Positions 1-12,465 of a stretch of DNA of 64,000 nt are shown one piece after another. The notes beneath the pieces are model-generated. The model did no database searches and had not been told where the DNA came from. It worked only from the letters and a program-made list of their open reading frames with translations. Source of the stretch: Gyromitra esculenta. Taxonomy: Eukaryota > Ascomycota > Pezizomycetes > Pezizales > Discinaceae. The translations under genes were made by a program, and so were the position numbers. The stretch's first letter is position 1. Each line of letters begins with the position of its first letter. The stretch is from the NCBI GenBank assembly GCA_038503075.1, contig JBCAML010000010.1, positions 496,001 to 560,000 of the forward strand, in the 5' to 3' direction.

Positions 1-424
1 CTCGTACGGGAATGTCATTGATGGTAGTAGCTCGAGGGGCTGTAATCGGTAATTCGGATTCGAGCGACGATACAGGGTTGATCTTCTGTAGAGGGATTGA
101 TTCTATGGAAAGTATAGAGGGTACTGGTAGAGTCTGAAACACTTTCGTGGGTGGAATAGCCCAGAAAGGCTTTGGAAGTATATCACCCTTCTGACAAAGT
201 CCATATACACTTGCGGGCAAAAAGGTCTCCAGAAGGGTCTCGGCATCCTAGTACAATATGCACAAGTATCAGTGACTGCCCGTACGCCGGATCAATAGCA
301 AGAAGGGAAGAATTACAGGATGCCCGGTACTGGCGACCTCGGAGTCCAGTGGAAACACATCCAACAATGGTACCCATTGCCTTAAACCCTGCAGGGGAAG
401 CCGTTGTTGAAAGCTCGAAAACAT
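1..424 (-). CDS. Possible 5' end of an unrecognised gene (partial)
   Basis: This is a tentative model. A minus-strand frame is open without a stop from 247 to the window edge at 1 (about 82 codons). It is preceded by a TAG acceptor with a CTGAT-like branch site. A short upstream exon starting with ATG at 424-422 and ending at 338 joins it in frame (29 codons), but its donor GTCGCC is weak. The predicted product begins MFSSFQQRLPLQG and continues with a proline-rich segment. I recognise no domain. The gene would continue past the left edge. Chance open frame is a real alternative. Confidence 0.28.
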
Positions 425-3400
425 CGTCAACGATGTAGAGAGAGAAAACGTCCCAGAAAATGGGATAGTTTAAGATGGATAACGGGAGATAATAAAAGAA
501 CGCTAGCACGAGGGAAAAACTACTCAGGGAAGAGCAAGGCAATGGATGGGGATTTTCAATATTATACTACAAGCCCTGGTCTCCCCAGAGAACCTCACGC
601 TGTTCAAAACAGCAAATCTGCGACACCACATCCTCCGTAACGGTCTTGCCACACATCAAACCGGAAAAACACTAATGCTGCACACAGCTGTGAGGGGCTG
701 TACGAGATTAGAATTAACGAACCAAATCTCTCAGCTGGATTCGTCCAATTCGCGATCCCACACGTTTGTGACCACAATTGGCCCGGGAGGTGCGGCAATT
801 ATCCGTCCAAACCCGCAGTAAGTGTGGTTTGAGAGCCAGGAATTGGGACACTGCCAATAGATAGGATAGCTTTGCAGGATGTGCACAGGCCATGTCCCGG
901 GAAAGTTAAGCCGAAACTCGGAGCACCAAGCACCTTGAACTGAGTAGGCTTGGATTCAGGCCATGCGGGTGGAAAAGGAAAAATTTCTATTTCAGCCTCA
1001 CACCAATAGCAAGGTTCAATTTTCGATGAGATTCTGTGCGTTGTTACAGTTCCGATGTTTCGTATTGTTTCTACTCACGATTTAGTGCGGGAAGCAGGAA
1101 CTTGGTAATGCCTCAGTCCGATCATGAAAATACCCTCATCTTCGAAGGGCTTCTGATCTTTCGATGGCCTCAAAAACCCGAGTTTTGATGGCATACATAA
1201 GGGCGGTCTTCAACCCTCGCAGTATCTGTACATGTAACTCTCATATCAGCTACCCCTAGTTATTCAGGTTTTATCTAACCGGAACTATGTTTGCCCGCGC
1301 TGAAGACGTACATGCTAGGCTAATATCAGTTAATAAACGTCGTTGAAACATTTTCCGATATCTCGCGCACCAACCGGAACTACCTTTAGAAGCCATCCAC
1401 CCACCTTCTGGCGTATATGGCGTTCCCTGGGGTAAGGCTGGACTCATCGACAATTAGGACTTGAATCTGCGCGTGCCCAGGCTTGTGAATGGCGGTTATT
1501 TCTGACCGATCGATCCTTATTTGTTCCAAGGATAGATGACGATGATGGCTCGGGTTAGCTTTTGATTCACCAGATTGCCAGCTCAGCGCCAGGGTTAGGG
1601 GTACCTCAGGTGTGATCAGTTATACCGTGTCACACCATCATGTCACGGCGGCGAATGGAATCACGGAATGCACGACTTCAGCCGACCTGATGTAATGCAC
1701 AGACGCCATATCTTCCATCCTCAACTGTAATTGATCAAACCGACACCACATACAGCTGAGTGGCTGGTAGTTACGCTTCAGCAGCATTGGGGCATATGTA
1801 GGTATGACAACTGTCTCTTAGATGAGCCTGGATCCCTATACCGTCTTAGGGCTTTAAGTACTGTCACAGTCCTTGGAATTCCCACCATTCCTCATGTCGT
1901 CACGGCCGAGGTATCTTGTTCGCTGGGTACTTTCTTCTTTGCTTTAACAAAGCTTATCATTACCAATAACAAACCAAGTGTTTCTTCTTCCTCGGTTAAG
2001 AAGAAACGGATCAATATTTTCAAACGACAATCGAGCAGGCAGAAAAAGAATCTACATACATAACTCCCGTTGTCGTGTCTCCAGGCACCCAGGCACCCAT
2101 TCAATCATTTCGTTTCTTTTCGTAACCTAGAAAGAAAAAATCTTTCATGCTGGTGTCGATGAATGAAATCATCGTGCAACCCCCCCACCCCCACACCATC
2201 TTGAAATTTATCAGAGAAAAGCTGTGAATTACTCAGGCTAAATTTTAGGGGGGTGCAAGTAATTTAAAAGCAGCTGTAGAATTTTGAATGTCAAAAGGTG
2301 ATAAGGCGATACAGCTGAGAACGTGAGGTTGGAAGAGTTGTTGACCGGAAGCTGCGGCATTGTGGGCGCTGTCTATGGATGCACAAGCGCACAAGCAATA
2401 TCAGCACCTATCAGAACTTGCTGATTGAATAAGTTTTTTCTAAAAGGTTCGAATGGCTTCGTGCCCACTCTGTGCTTAAGGCGTACGAGCTATAGCTAAT
2501 GAGTTTTTGAGAAATAGGGGTTGCTTGGGACATGTATGTAGTTCTCCTTACGAACACTAATACAGTAAAAGAAAAAAGAAAGCTCGAATACGGGGGACTC
2601 TGGTAGTCACGCGGAGCATCGAGTCATCCAATACAATAGTTTTTCTAATCCTCTACTCATTATTTGGTTACGTGAATTCACGATCCCGATACCAGTAGTC
2701 GCAAACTATGTCCATTGAAACGCCGAGTTTGACGGGAAGTTACCAATGATCGGGTTTCAGACCAAAAGCCCCGATGACATGCAAGATTTTCCAGGTCGGT
2801 AACTAGGTCCTAGGACCTACAGTCGATTATCATCAAAATAAACATACCCAGAGTAGTCTTATGCATTCGTTTAAGATTAAGCGATGGAATCACGCCGCGC
2901 TTGCAGATATTTGATGGCCAACTGCATACCTCGTAAGTTTGAAAAGATTCAGATCCGCCCGACAATCGAGATTCATAACTTCAGGTATCGCAGGGTCTCC
3001 GCAGGTATCCGTGGGCCTTACCATAATAATACGTGCTAGCCAACGAAGGCCGTTGTAAATAGAGCTAGGAGAAACCCGCTACCCCATAAATATTCATCAC
3101 GACTTGATCAACAGTACAGCAAGAGTTATGAACTGAGCCAAAAGGAATCTGTTACCCCATATCCAAACTTACGATGTCTCTGCCCCTCTTTTCGCGAACT
3201 CGGCTCCAAGTTGAATAAAGTTTCGGGCAGAAGTGATGAATGTGGTTGGACAGGGATGCTCTTCTTTGGCGGATAAGGAAACCTGGTGAAGAGCCTAGAA
3301 CCACGATATGGTTAACCCTAGCAGATATCGTTGTTGCACACACGAGCTATTCGGTAAGATCCTAGAGTAGGTTGGCTTGAAGAATCGATGTCTAACATGC

Positions 3401-4924
3401 CATCCTAGAAGATCGACAGGTCTTCGATCGAACTTGGCGGGCTTGGCAACCAATACCCTAGTAGTTGCCTCCGAGGAGGATAACAGTAATCATAAGGCCA
3501 GTGGTTTTGAGACTGAGTTGCTAGGTTTTCCCGTGGTCCCCAACGTTTGAAACGAAAGACTGATATGGTCTTTGGTGGATCGAAGTTTTTTTTCTTAAAC
3601 GGTGCATTTTTAGGAGTGTGGCAGTTTTTTTTTTGCACGTAAGGTGATTTCGAGCGGATAGGTACTGCATTATCCATTGGGCTTACTGATACTGCGTTGA
3701 GGTGGCAAATTATTATCCTTCCGTTGTAGGCCCGGTTTTTAAGTACTGGTTTGCAGCATACATGTAGGTACCAGTATGTCAACGTCAAAGCGTTAGAGAT
3801 GTCTGAATCATCAACGTCGTTAGCAGTACCATCTGTGGCCATATTTATGCACAGGTTTATTTTTCCATTAAAGTGATGTTGTATCCATATATGGGAGGTG
3901 TTTCTCGCGCTTTATCTCACTATGAATTGGCTATTAGTCCTGAATACTGGCCACAACGCTTATTGCAAGCGACATCCTTGAAAGTTGGAACAAGAGGTAA
4001 AGCCGCCTACCGAAACTAAGTTCCTGGTTAACGTCTCTAAGCGAAAAAAACTTTATCTCAAGAATGGTGTTGGTTGAATTTACCATGCAAAATAAAGAAA
4101 AAAGTGCGCAAGTAACTGAGTCATAATATGCCCAGGAACCAGTTTTATAGAGGGGATCACCTGTCTCTTTATCGAATGCGAAGCGCTCGGAGATAACGGA
4201 GAAAAAGAGCTGTTAAGGGAGTGCTAAACCTGTCTTGGCAACGGCAACCACCATTGCAGTCGTCATTTCGCAAATCTCATCCCAATAAAAGTTGAGATAC
4301 CCCCTCTCGTATAGACGAGGAAAGGCCTCAGTATCATCATCTCATCAGAATCGCCGCTCATACCGCCTCGCGAGCTTCAGTAGATAGTAATCAACAGTTA
4401 TTTTCCACAAGAAAAGGCTGCGCCCCAGCGGAGAAACTGAAACTTGTTAGACCCAGTAAGTAGATACCAGCATAATTAGGAGCCTTCCTTTGTTCTGACT
4501 CTTGGTTGAGCTCTTGAGCTTTCGTCTCGATATCGCCCCCATTCTTCGCGAAGTGCCTAATTAAAAAAGTGCCGTAAATGACTAACGCGCGCTACAGCAC
4601 CCCTAGGAAGAAAACAGGGCTGTTGATAGAAAAGGACTGTATCCTGCACCATTTCTCGCACCGTTCGAGCTTTGTCCTTTAGCAACAGTGTGGCCACAAC
4701 ATTTGACGGGAAAAAAATCTGTTCTTGACCTTGCGAGTTTCAGTTACTGAATTTTGAAAAGAATAAAGTTTGCAAAAGCATAAGAAACGAGAATCAACCG
4801 CCTAGCCAAGTCCTTTGAAGAAGTACGACATAAACAAGAGAGAAAGCGGGGTAGCAGCATCAGTTTACAGCATAATTTAATTACACTTCAGTTTCGATTC
4901 ACCCGCGCAACTTCGCCCTTCATC
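425..4924. other. Gene-poor intergenic region
   Basis: About 4.5 kb with only short, mutually overlapping open frames. The longest, on the minus strand at 3405-3842 (145 codons), has no recognisable domain and is followed by no plausible splice partner. Two copies of the palindrome TACATGTA lie at 1229 and 3759. The last 500 bp is presumably the promoter and 5' leader of the transcription factor gene starting at 4925. Confidence 0.5.
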
Positions 4925-7900
4925 ATGACTCCAACACCTCCCTCATCTACGAGCCATTCGCCGCAAGATAATCATCAGTCAAATTCGAATTATAGGGTAG
5001 TAAGGAAACGTAACCGTGTACCTTTGTCCTGCGCTCCTTGTCGTAACCGAAAGTAAGGTCTTGTTTTTTTATGTTCTGTGAACTTGAATAGGAAAGATCT
5101 CTAAAACAAATGTTGATTTAGACTGAAATGTAACCGTTCTCACCCTTGTGAGAACTGCGTCCGTCGCGGAGACCCAACTTCGTGCACTTATGCGATGACT
5201 CCTCATAGTACCCGTGCCCGAAAACAGTCATCTGGTTCAAATACGTCATCTGATGAAATGCAGTCTAGAATTGATCGTCTGGAAGGTCTAGTGTTAAGCC
5301 TGATGGGCTCTAACGGGAGCACCAACTCCTCGCCACGAAATCGCGAAAGATCAAATAGCCAAGAGGATGGGCTGGGGCATGAGCAATATCATGATGATGA
5401 GCAAGAGGACATAGGGATGGGAAGCGTGCATGGAGATGATAAGGAGAACGGTGGGATCGAGGATGAGGTGGAGGAAGTGCGAAGCGCGCTAGGGATCATG
5501 AAAGTTGATCAAGGGAAAAGCTATTATAGGGGCGAAACCCATTGGGCGGCGATTTTGTCGGAGGTTCGATTTCCTAATTTCCTTAGCCATTTTTAAGACT
5601 TATCGATGTTTTTCAAATTTCAGGATCCAGGTTCGCTTATTCTGATATGAAGCTGTTTTATCCCAAAGGGGGCTTCGTAAAGACAAGCAGCGAGTTTGGA
5701 TTTCGATCTTTGGAGAATTACTACTTCAAGCGCGATTGAGCAGTCAAGGCTGACAGCTGGCGCGTGGACAAATAGATCTCCGAGGTCAAAAATTTCTTCA
5801 ACGAGATGAAGCAGACATACGAAGGAAAACTGGAAGAACTCAAAGCTAGAAACGCTGCCTGCAAACTGGATCGTACTGGTTTCCCTTTTTCGGCAAGCAG
5901 GCCCCCAAGTAAAGAAGAACTGCTGTCTTTGGTACCACGGCAAGAGTTGGTTGACCTTCTGGTGGATGGATTCTTTAGGAACTACGATCCTATATTCCGT
6001 ATGTCCACAGACAACTAATAGTTATGATAGAAGGAAGGATAGCTAACGCAGTATTAGATATACTCCACCGACCTACCTTCTACAAACAGTACGAGGATTT
6101 TTGGCGGGATCCAACGCAGGTTGATATGATTTGGTTAGGACTATTGATGTCAATAATGGGGATCTCTCTCCGAATCTACAACCGATCCGGCGAGGAACCG
6201 CCAGAGCTTGCCGGAAGAGCCATTGAAATGTCGCACGCGTTCAAGTTGGCCACCGAACAGTGTTTGATCGTGGGAGATTACACTAAAAAGTTATATATTC
6301 ATACCGTTCAGGCTTTGATTCTCCTTACTACCCAGCAGAGCCAAAAAGACCGAGCGGAGGACTCCTGGGTTTTGCTAGGATCATTGGTCAGAATTGCGCT
6401 ATGTATGGGCCTTCATCGTGATCCTAAGAACTTTGGAGCAACGATTTCTCCGAGCGAGGGTGAGATTAGGAAGCGGCTATGGACACTTATATCCTGCATG
6501 GATATTCTCGAATCAATTAAAATTGGTTTGCCATGCATGGTTAGGCTAGAAGAATGCGATTCTGGTTTACCATTGAATCTGCACGACGACGAAGTCGGTG
6601 ACCACGTTACTACTCTGCCACCAGAAAGAGGTCGCGAGGAATTGACAGGAGTTTCTTACATGATTGCTAAAGCATCTTTGGCCAGAATATACTCCAAGAT
6701 CGTTTCGCAAGCAAGTTCGCTGGTTCCTAGACCAGCATATGATCAGATTCTGAAGATGGACACGGAGCTCCGTGAACTGTACGGGAGAGCACCGTCTTTC
6801 CTGCACTTAAGGACAAAAGAAGAATCCAAAAACGATCCAGCTTGGTTAATCATCCAACGGTACAACCTGGATCTGATCACACAAAAGGCGTTAGTGACAT
6901 TACATCGGCCATACGCTGCCAGAGCGCAAAATAATCCCAGATACCAGAACAGCCGGCGAAAATGCGTCGAGGCGGCTATGATACTTTTGAAGCACCAATC
7001 AGAAATATTTCTCGAGTCGCAGAGTGCCCTTCGGCACGCGAGGTGGTTTACGGAAAGCCTGGGATGTCATGACTTTTTACACGCGGCAATGATCATCTGT
7101 TTGGACCTAAGCACAAGCTGCAAAGAGACCAAAGATGAAGCTGCTCGAAGGGGCGCGGACATAAATTATGAGGCCTGGAAAGAAGAACGAGCAGAACAGT
7201 TTCGAGTACTAGAGAGTACCAAACTGATTTACGAAAACCAGAAGGAAAGTAGTGTCGACTGCGTAAAAGCATACGGCGTGCTTTGTGTCCTGCTAGAGAA
7301 GCTTAGAGGAGACTCATCAGGATACTTCGATTTTCGCTCTGGTGTCGGGCTCAACGGGACATCGATACCTGTGACTCCTACTATCCCACAGTCGGCGACT
7401 ATCTCTGAGAACACACCATCTTCTTCCGCTGATACGCCAGCAACACAGGCATTTGCAACCCCATCGTCAACCGGTTCAGAAAATGTTGATTCACACGCCG
7501 AGCCGCTGAAGAGCGACCAAGCGGCTGCATTAACGTTAGGAATGATGAGTGGTGGTGGTGGGATGACACCGAATTCTGCTGCAGCGGGAATGATGTTTGA
7601 GAGGGTAGCCACTCCGGGAGGTAACGTGCTTATGGGAGATGCTGCGGGCAGCGGTTACGGAAGCCCTGGCGCAAATGGGAGTTTCGGCCCGAACCCAACA
7701 CTCTGGGCACCGGCCGGTGTGGACATGCCAGCTAATCTAGACTGGGTATGTTAACTTTCCTCTCATCAACATTTAGCTTATGTGATGTTCCGCGAATGCT
7801 GATGGTTTCTCCTTAAAGGACGATTGGGATTCTTTCATGCAAGGTATAAATATGGATACAAGCCAATCTTCTGCGTGGCCAGTTTTAGCAGGCTTATCGA

Positions 7901-8091
7901 CAAATATGCCTATTCCGAACTTCGGAGCACCTGGCTATCAAGGAAGCGCTGGTGGGGGTGCTAGCACAAATGGAGATGGCGGAGGACAACAGCAAAAACC
8001 TCCCACTAATAACCTAGTTTCGCCAAACACGATACCTGGTATGGCTAGATTGTATCAACCGTTAGTAGTGGAGGATAAATTGATAAAATGA
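4925..8091 (+). CDS. Zn2Cys6 transcription factor with fungal-specific TF domain
   Basis: Five exons: 4925-5052, 5122-5563, 5776-5998, 6058-7745 and 7819-8091, giving 917 residues. Residues C36-C64 form a binuclear zinc cluster, CX2CX6CX5CX2CX8C, split by intron 1. A Ser/acidic linker with a short coiled coil (RIDRLEGLVLSL) follows. The middle-homology region (Fungal_trans family) starts near residue 255 and contains YDPIFHILHRPTF and RIALCMGLHRDP. The C-terminus is Gly/Ser/Asn-rich with a DDWDSF element. By family it is a nuclear DNA-binding regulator, but I cannot name its targets. Intron 2 (212 nt) is unusually long. The start is the first ATG upstream of the cluster in this frame. Confidence 0.9.
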
Positions 8092-9180
8092 TGTGCTATG
8101 ATGGGAGATATTGTATTCTATGGGCTAAGAGTGTGGGCATACCTACTATTTTTATAGGCTATTTTTCATAATATGGTCCTTGAAAAAAGGGTCGGAATAT
8201 AAGTTTTTGAAAGAGTAAGGACGGGGGTTTAAGACTTGTGTATATATCTCATCTCATCTCTGAGCAGCGTATTATGAGGGCCCACGTTGTCTAATGAATC
8301 ACTGAGGTCGTGGGTGTGAGTTCCAATCAGTGGCGTCGCATTATTGCCAGTAAATTCAAAGTTTATTCTCTGTTTGTCAAGAAATCATATAATTCGCTGG
8401 CCAAAGAACCAGTCCTGATACAGGTGTCAACTACATGTGATATAAACGTAGTATCAGTAGGACTGCTCCTTTCCTTTATTGTTTTAGCTGCTGCGTATCA
8501 TGAGACTGCAAGCTATTAGATATATAGATTGCTAGCAATTCCTTCAATCATTGACATTACTACATGTAGTGGCGGCGAAAATTCTGGCTCTGGACTCAGT
8601 TTAGATGCCGATAAGATTATTGGGTAGGCTTGGATAAAGGACAGAGGTCCGTCAGGCGCGGGCCACGGCGGTACAGTTAGGTATCAAAATTTGCGATATG
8701 GGACCTGGGGTTGCTTTCCCATACCCAGTTAACCTATATCCTTGGTGCTAAGGATTCCCGTGTCGCCGCTGTGGATACAGGACCAATCGCAGGATGGCTA
8801 GGCGGTCTCTGTTTATCTAGGGTTAGGGCTTTTGAAAATTTCGCCATTCGCAATACTAGATCTTGAAAACTAAAATGAAAACCAGAAAAAAATTACAAGC
8901 ATTCACAAATAGTTCAAGGAAAATGGGCTAGAAGTGATAAGTTTTTTTGTAAATTTTGAAATACTCCACAATTACATATACTTGGCTGGTGGGGCTATCA
9001 AGGGCACGCCAAAAAGTTTCACACACTAAGAAAAAAAAATATTTGTCTCCGTCCCATCGCCTCCAACCACATCCCACATCTCAAATATCACCATCCCCCT
9101 CCACCCCTCCATCCTTCACCACTCAACATCAACCTCTCTCATTCTCAACTCTCACACATATCTCTCAATTGTCGCTCATA
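8092..9180. other. Intergenic region and promoter of the RRM gene
   Basis: No supported gene. A plus-strand frame at 8310-8519 has no recognisable content. TACATGTA lies at 8561. A telomere-like TAGGGTTAGGG lies near 8820 and is too short to be a telomeric array. The last 130 bp before the start codon is strongly C/T-rich, as is common just upstream of fungal housekeeping genes. Confidence 0.5.
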
Positions 9181-10393
9181 ATGTATGTTTTGCCTATTTC
9201 CTTATAATTCTTTTGTTATTCGACTCGTTTGTTTAACATTTTTTCCATAGGTTCCCTCTCCGCCGTCTCGCTCTTCGGGCTGCCCGTCAAACTTCCATCG
9301 CCAGCGGCGCTCGTCCATTGTCGACAGCGTTCAGGTCTAGCACCTTCACCATCTCAAATAGCCGCCCTCACAATCTTGCTGAGCTGCGATCATTTGAGTC
9401 TCTGTTGCAAGTCCGCTATAACTCAACATTTGATTACTCTGACGAGTCTGCTCCCAAAACAGAGGATCAATTTACCAATCCTGAGCACAAGAGTGTCGAC
9501 GGTGGTGCCTTGCCTCCAGCGAAGGTGGTCTATGTTGGAAATATCCAGTTCGATACTACCCCGGAGGCTTTGGGTGAGGAATTTAAAAAATATGGTAACG
9601 TTCTGGGAGCGAAGATCATCTATGATTCGAGAGGCTTGAGCAAAGGGTATGTTTTTCTGTTCCTTCTAACCCTAAATTTTTTTTTGTTAAGCCAGAAAAT
9701 TCTTGCAATTTAATGCGCTAACCCTTTTTGGATAGTTTCGGATATGTTGAGTTCTCGGAAACCGAGGAGGCCGCTGAGGCAATTGATAAGATGCACAACG
9801 AGATGTTCATGGGCCGTCGTTTGATTGTCCAATACGTTGTCAAGCAGGCTTCGCGTCTCACTGCTAGCCCGGAATCGAGAACTCTATTCATTGGAAACTT
9901 GAGCTTCGATGTGACTGACGATGATCTTAACAACCTTTTCAAGGACATTGAGAACTGCGTTGACGTCCGTGTCGCTATGGACCGGTAAGCACCCACCTAT
10001 TCACGTTATTTATCTCAGGATTGTTCTTAAAAGCGATATACTTACAATTCATCCAAACATAGCGCTACTGGGGAGCCCCGCGGTTTCGCGCATGCTGACT
10101 TCCTCGATGTTGAATCTGCCGTCAAGGCCAAGGAGAAGCTCGAGGAGGCTGAGGTCTATGGCCGTCGCCTCCGCATCGACTACTCCGGCAACAGGCGGGA
10201 AACTGGTGCTGGTGGTTTTGGTGGTCGTCCTGGCTTTAACCGTGGTGGTGACCGTGGTAGAGGAGGATACCAGAGCCGAGATGGTGCTCGTGGGGGATAC
10301 GGTGACCGTAACGGCGGCGGCCGAGGAAATTTCTCCAACCCTGGTCACCGCAGCCTGGACCGTGGCAATGCTGGGCAAGCTCGTGAGGAATAA
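9181..10393 (+). CDS. Mitochondrial-type RNA-binding protein with two RRMs and an RGG tail
   Basis: Exons 9181-9182, 9251-9646, 9736-9984 and 10063-10393 encode 325 residues. The only in-frame start is an ATG assembled across intron 1 (AT before the intron, G after it). The N-terminus, MFPLRRLALRAARQTS, is basic, hydroxylated and free of acidic residues, like a mitochondrial presequence. RRM1 (about 93-168) has RNP2 VYVGNI and RNP1 KGFGYVEF. RRM2 (about 182-258) has LFIGNL and RGFAHADF. The tail from about 262 is rich in Gly-Arg. Two RRMs plus RGG is known for RNA-binding and processing proteins. Mitochondrial location is inferred from the leader. The specific RNA target is unknown. Confidence 0.88.
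9183..9250 (+). other. Intron splitting the start codon
   Basis: A 68-nt GT-AG intron begins GTATGT and ends CATAG. It lies between the second and third base of the initiator codon of the RRM gene. Unspliced, the same ATG would open only a short frame that stops at TAA near 9205. After splicing, the frame continues into the presequence and both RRMs. I find no other in-frame ATG upstream of RRM1. Confidence 0.8.
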
Positions 10394-10881
10394 GGGTTTT
10401 TGTAGAAACAAAATAAAAAACTGGGTGGAGGGTTATGATCGCTCATGATTTGACTAGGGATTTTTTCTTTTTTTCTTCATGTTCTTTTTTTTCTCTTTTG
10501 GGGGAATCATCAAGATAATAGGGATTGAGCAAGGGGCATGGGGAGAAGAGGAGTTCGAAAATGTACATTTATATACATTCCTTTTTTTGTCTCATCGTAC
10601 TAGTGCTTTATCTTGATGCTTTCCTTGTATATTCCTTGTCTCTTTCGTCTTGGGTAACCTTTGTTGATAGATTACACACAAAATCTCTCCTCTCCACCCG
10701 ATGGGATACTGTGTTTCTCTGTATCCTGCGCACCATAATATTTAAGACCTGTGAAGCTGTGAGTGAATTTAACGGCGACATCTGGAATGCCAAGCGTTGA
10801 GAACACCCCGTCGCGTTGACCCAACTGTTTTGTTGCCCATCAAACAAAAACGCGTCTCTAGTCGCACAGAGAACTCCTAAA
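10394..10881. other. Intergenic region between the RRM gene and the Mis18-domain gene
   Basis: This 488-bp gap starts with a T-rich 3' flank (10450-10500), likely the 3' end of the upstream transcript. The rest is the presumed promoter of the downstream gene. I see no gene or repeat. Confidence 0.5.
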
Positions 10882-12465
10882 ATGCCCACGAAACCCTCGT
10901 CTCCCGATGATCTTAACACTGACCAGGCTCGCGAAGCATCGCCCTTCTTCTCCCTCCCTAATGAAGACGGTAGTAATGTCCACTCTGAGTACGGTATCGA
11001 CCAATCTCAGCAGCAACCCATCACACTTTCATGTGCTCACTGCGAACGCATCGTTGGGGATAGCTCAGCTTTCTTATTTGCGACGCGCCAGATGGGGACG
11101 CTCACGCTGGGCCGGATGGTGTCGGTTACTGTTGGGCTTGAAGGGCTGAAGACGAGTCTGGAGGGAGAGTGGGACGAATTCTGGTACGGTGGGCTTTACT
11201 TTGTGTCCTCCGTATATTCACGAGAGGCATTAGAGAGCTAATGTGGAATTGTGCTTATGGAGGTGGTGATGGGGATGTAGCAATTATAAAGACATCACAT
11301 GCGGGAAATGCACCACTGCGCTGGGGAAGATGTACTACGCGACAACCTCAAAGCTTTCTGCCTTACAGTAAGATCTTCCCACCCTATGTTTGTTTGCTTA
11401 TTCTCACACTACCAGCTAACTGGCTAACTTAATGGCCTGAATTGCAGGAATAAATATACACTGTACCTAACAGCGCTTTCGTTCTATCATCATGCTTCCA
11501 GTACTCCATCCCTCCCCATTGCTGCTACTGCCGAAATATACGCCCAGCTCCATCCCTCGCCTGAAGCTGTCGCGGAAAACATAGACCACATAATGACGAT
11601 CTGCGTTATGCTCCGCGAAGAACAAGGAGACATCATTCGGGAGTTAAAGAAGCTTGGGGCCGCGACAGGGGTTGACATAGACTTAGAAGACGGCGGAACA
11701 AGCGGGGACGGTTTGGATGCACGAGATGAGTGGAGGGACAGAATACAAGCATTAGACGGACTCGTGGAGAAAGTTAAAGCTTTGGAAGAAGCGGTCGGGA
11801 GAATGAAAATGAAGTCGGAGAATGAGGAAAAAGTGAAAGCTCGCGAACCAACGACGACGACGACGACGGTCCAGCAAGTACTGGGAGAGGGAGAAGAAGA
11901 GGTGGGTTTCGAGAAAGCTCGGGATGAAATGGCTAAAGAATCGAAAGAATCGCGGAAGAAAAAACAGTCGAACGATTTAGTGACGAGTGACCTTCCACTA
12001 CAACCACCATTAGCTCCGCGGCGGCAAGAGAAAAAAGCGCAACGAGTTCCCCCGCTTCCCTCGTCAGCACCGATAAATACGAGGAAACGGAAATCCGCGA
12101 GTGGTGATGTCGCTGGAGCAACTGGTAAACAGATATTCGTTGACCTATCTAACATCGCCGAAGAAGACTTGGAGCCTCGACCTCAACAGCAAACTCAGCG
12201 TAAATCGAAGAAAGAAGTGCCGAATTCTCAAAATGCAGTCGAAGAGGACGCAAATGTAGAAGAGATTTCAGGTCCGCCTTCCAGGGCGGGTGCCAAGAAT
12301 AGTGAAGAATACCAGGTGGAAGACGATGTGGAAGAAGAGGAAGAAATAGAAGAAGAGCGGATCAAATCTCCAGCTGAGAAGCGGAGAAAAGGTCTTGCCG
12401 TATCTATCGTGTACAAAAAAGAAACTGCCGGGAGAAGGACCTCGCAGGGGAAAAAAAGGTTATAA
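10882..12465 (+). CDS. mis18: Mis18-domain kinetochore/centromere protein
   Basis: Exons 10882-11183, 11281-11367 and 11448-12465 encode 468 residues. The Mis18/Yippee-type zinc fold is recognisable from its first knuckle (LSCAHCERIVGDS, Cys about 52-55) and its second (ITCGKCTTALGKMYY, starting near residue 105). In fission yeast and animals Mis18 helps load the centromeric histone H3 variant, so a nuclear centromere role is inferred. After the fold come a helical segment (VMLREEQGDIIRELKKLG) and a coiled coil near 280-300. A long charged, low-complexity tail with basic KKKRK-type patches and acidic runs completes the protein. The exon 2 reading follows from the conserved second knuckle. A long antisense open frame here is a shadow. 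Confidence 0.82.

Noticed and set aside
7229..7612. 127-codon antisense frame
   Set aside because: It lies opposite the low-complexity C-terminus of the Zn2Cys6 protein and is a shadow frame.
8818..8829. Telomere-like TAGGGTTAGGG
   Set aside because: Less than two units long. It is not an interstitial telomere array.
11490..12155. 221-codon antisense open frame
   Set aside because: It is a shadow of the biased codon use in the Mis18 gene tail, made of Ser/Thr/Val repeats with no domain.
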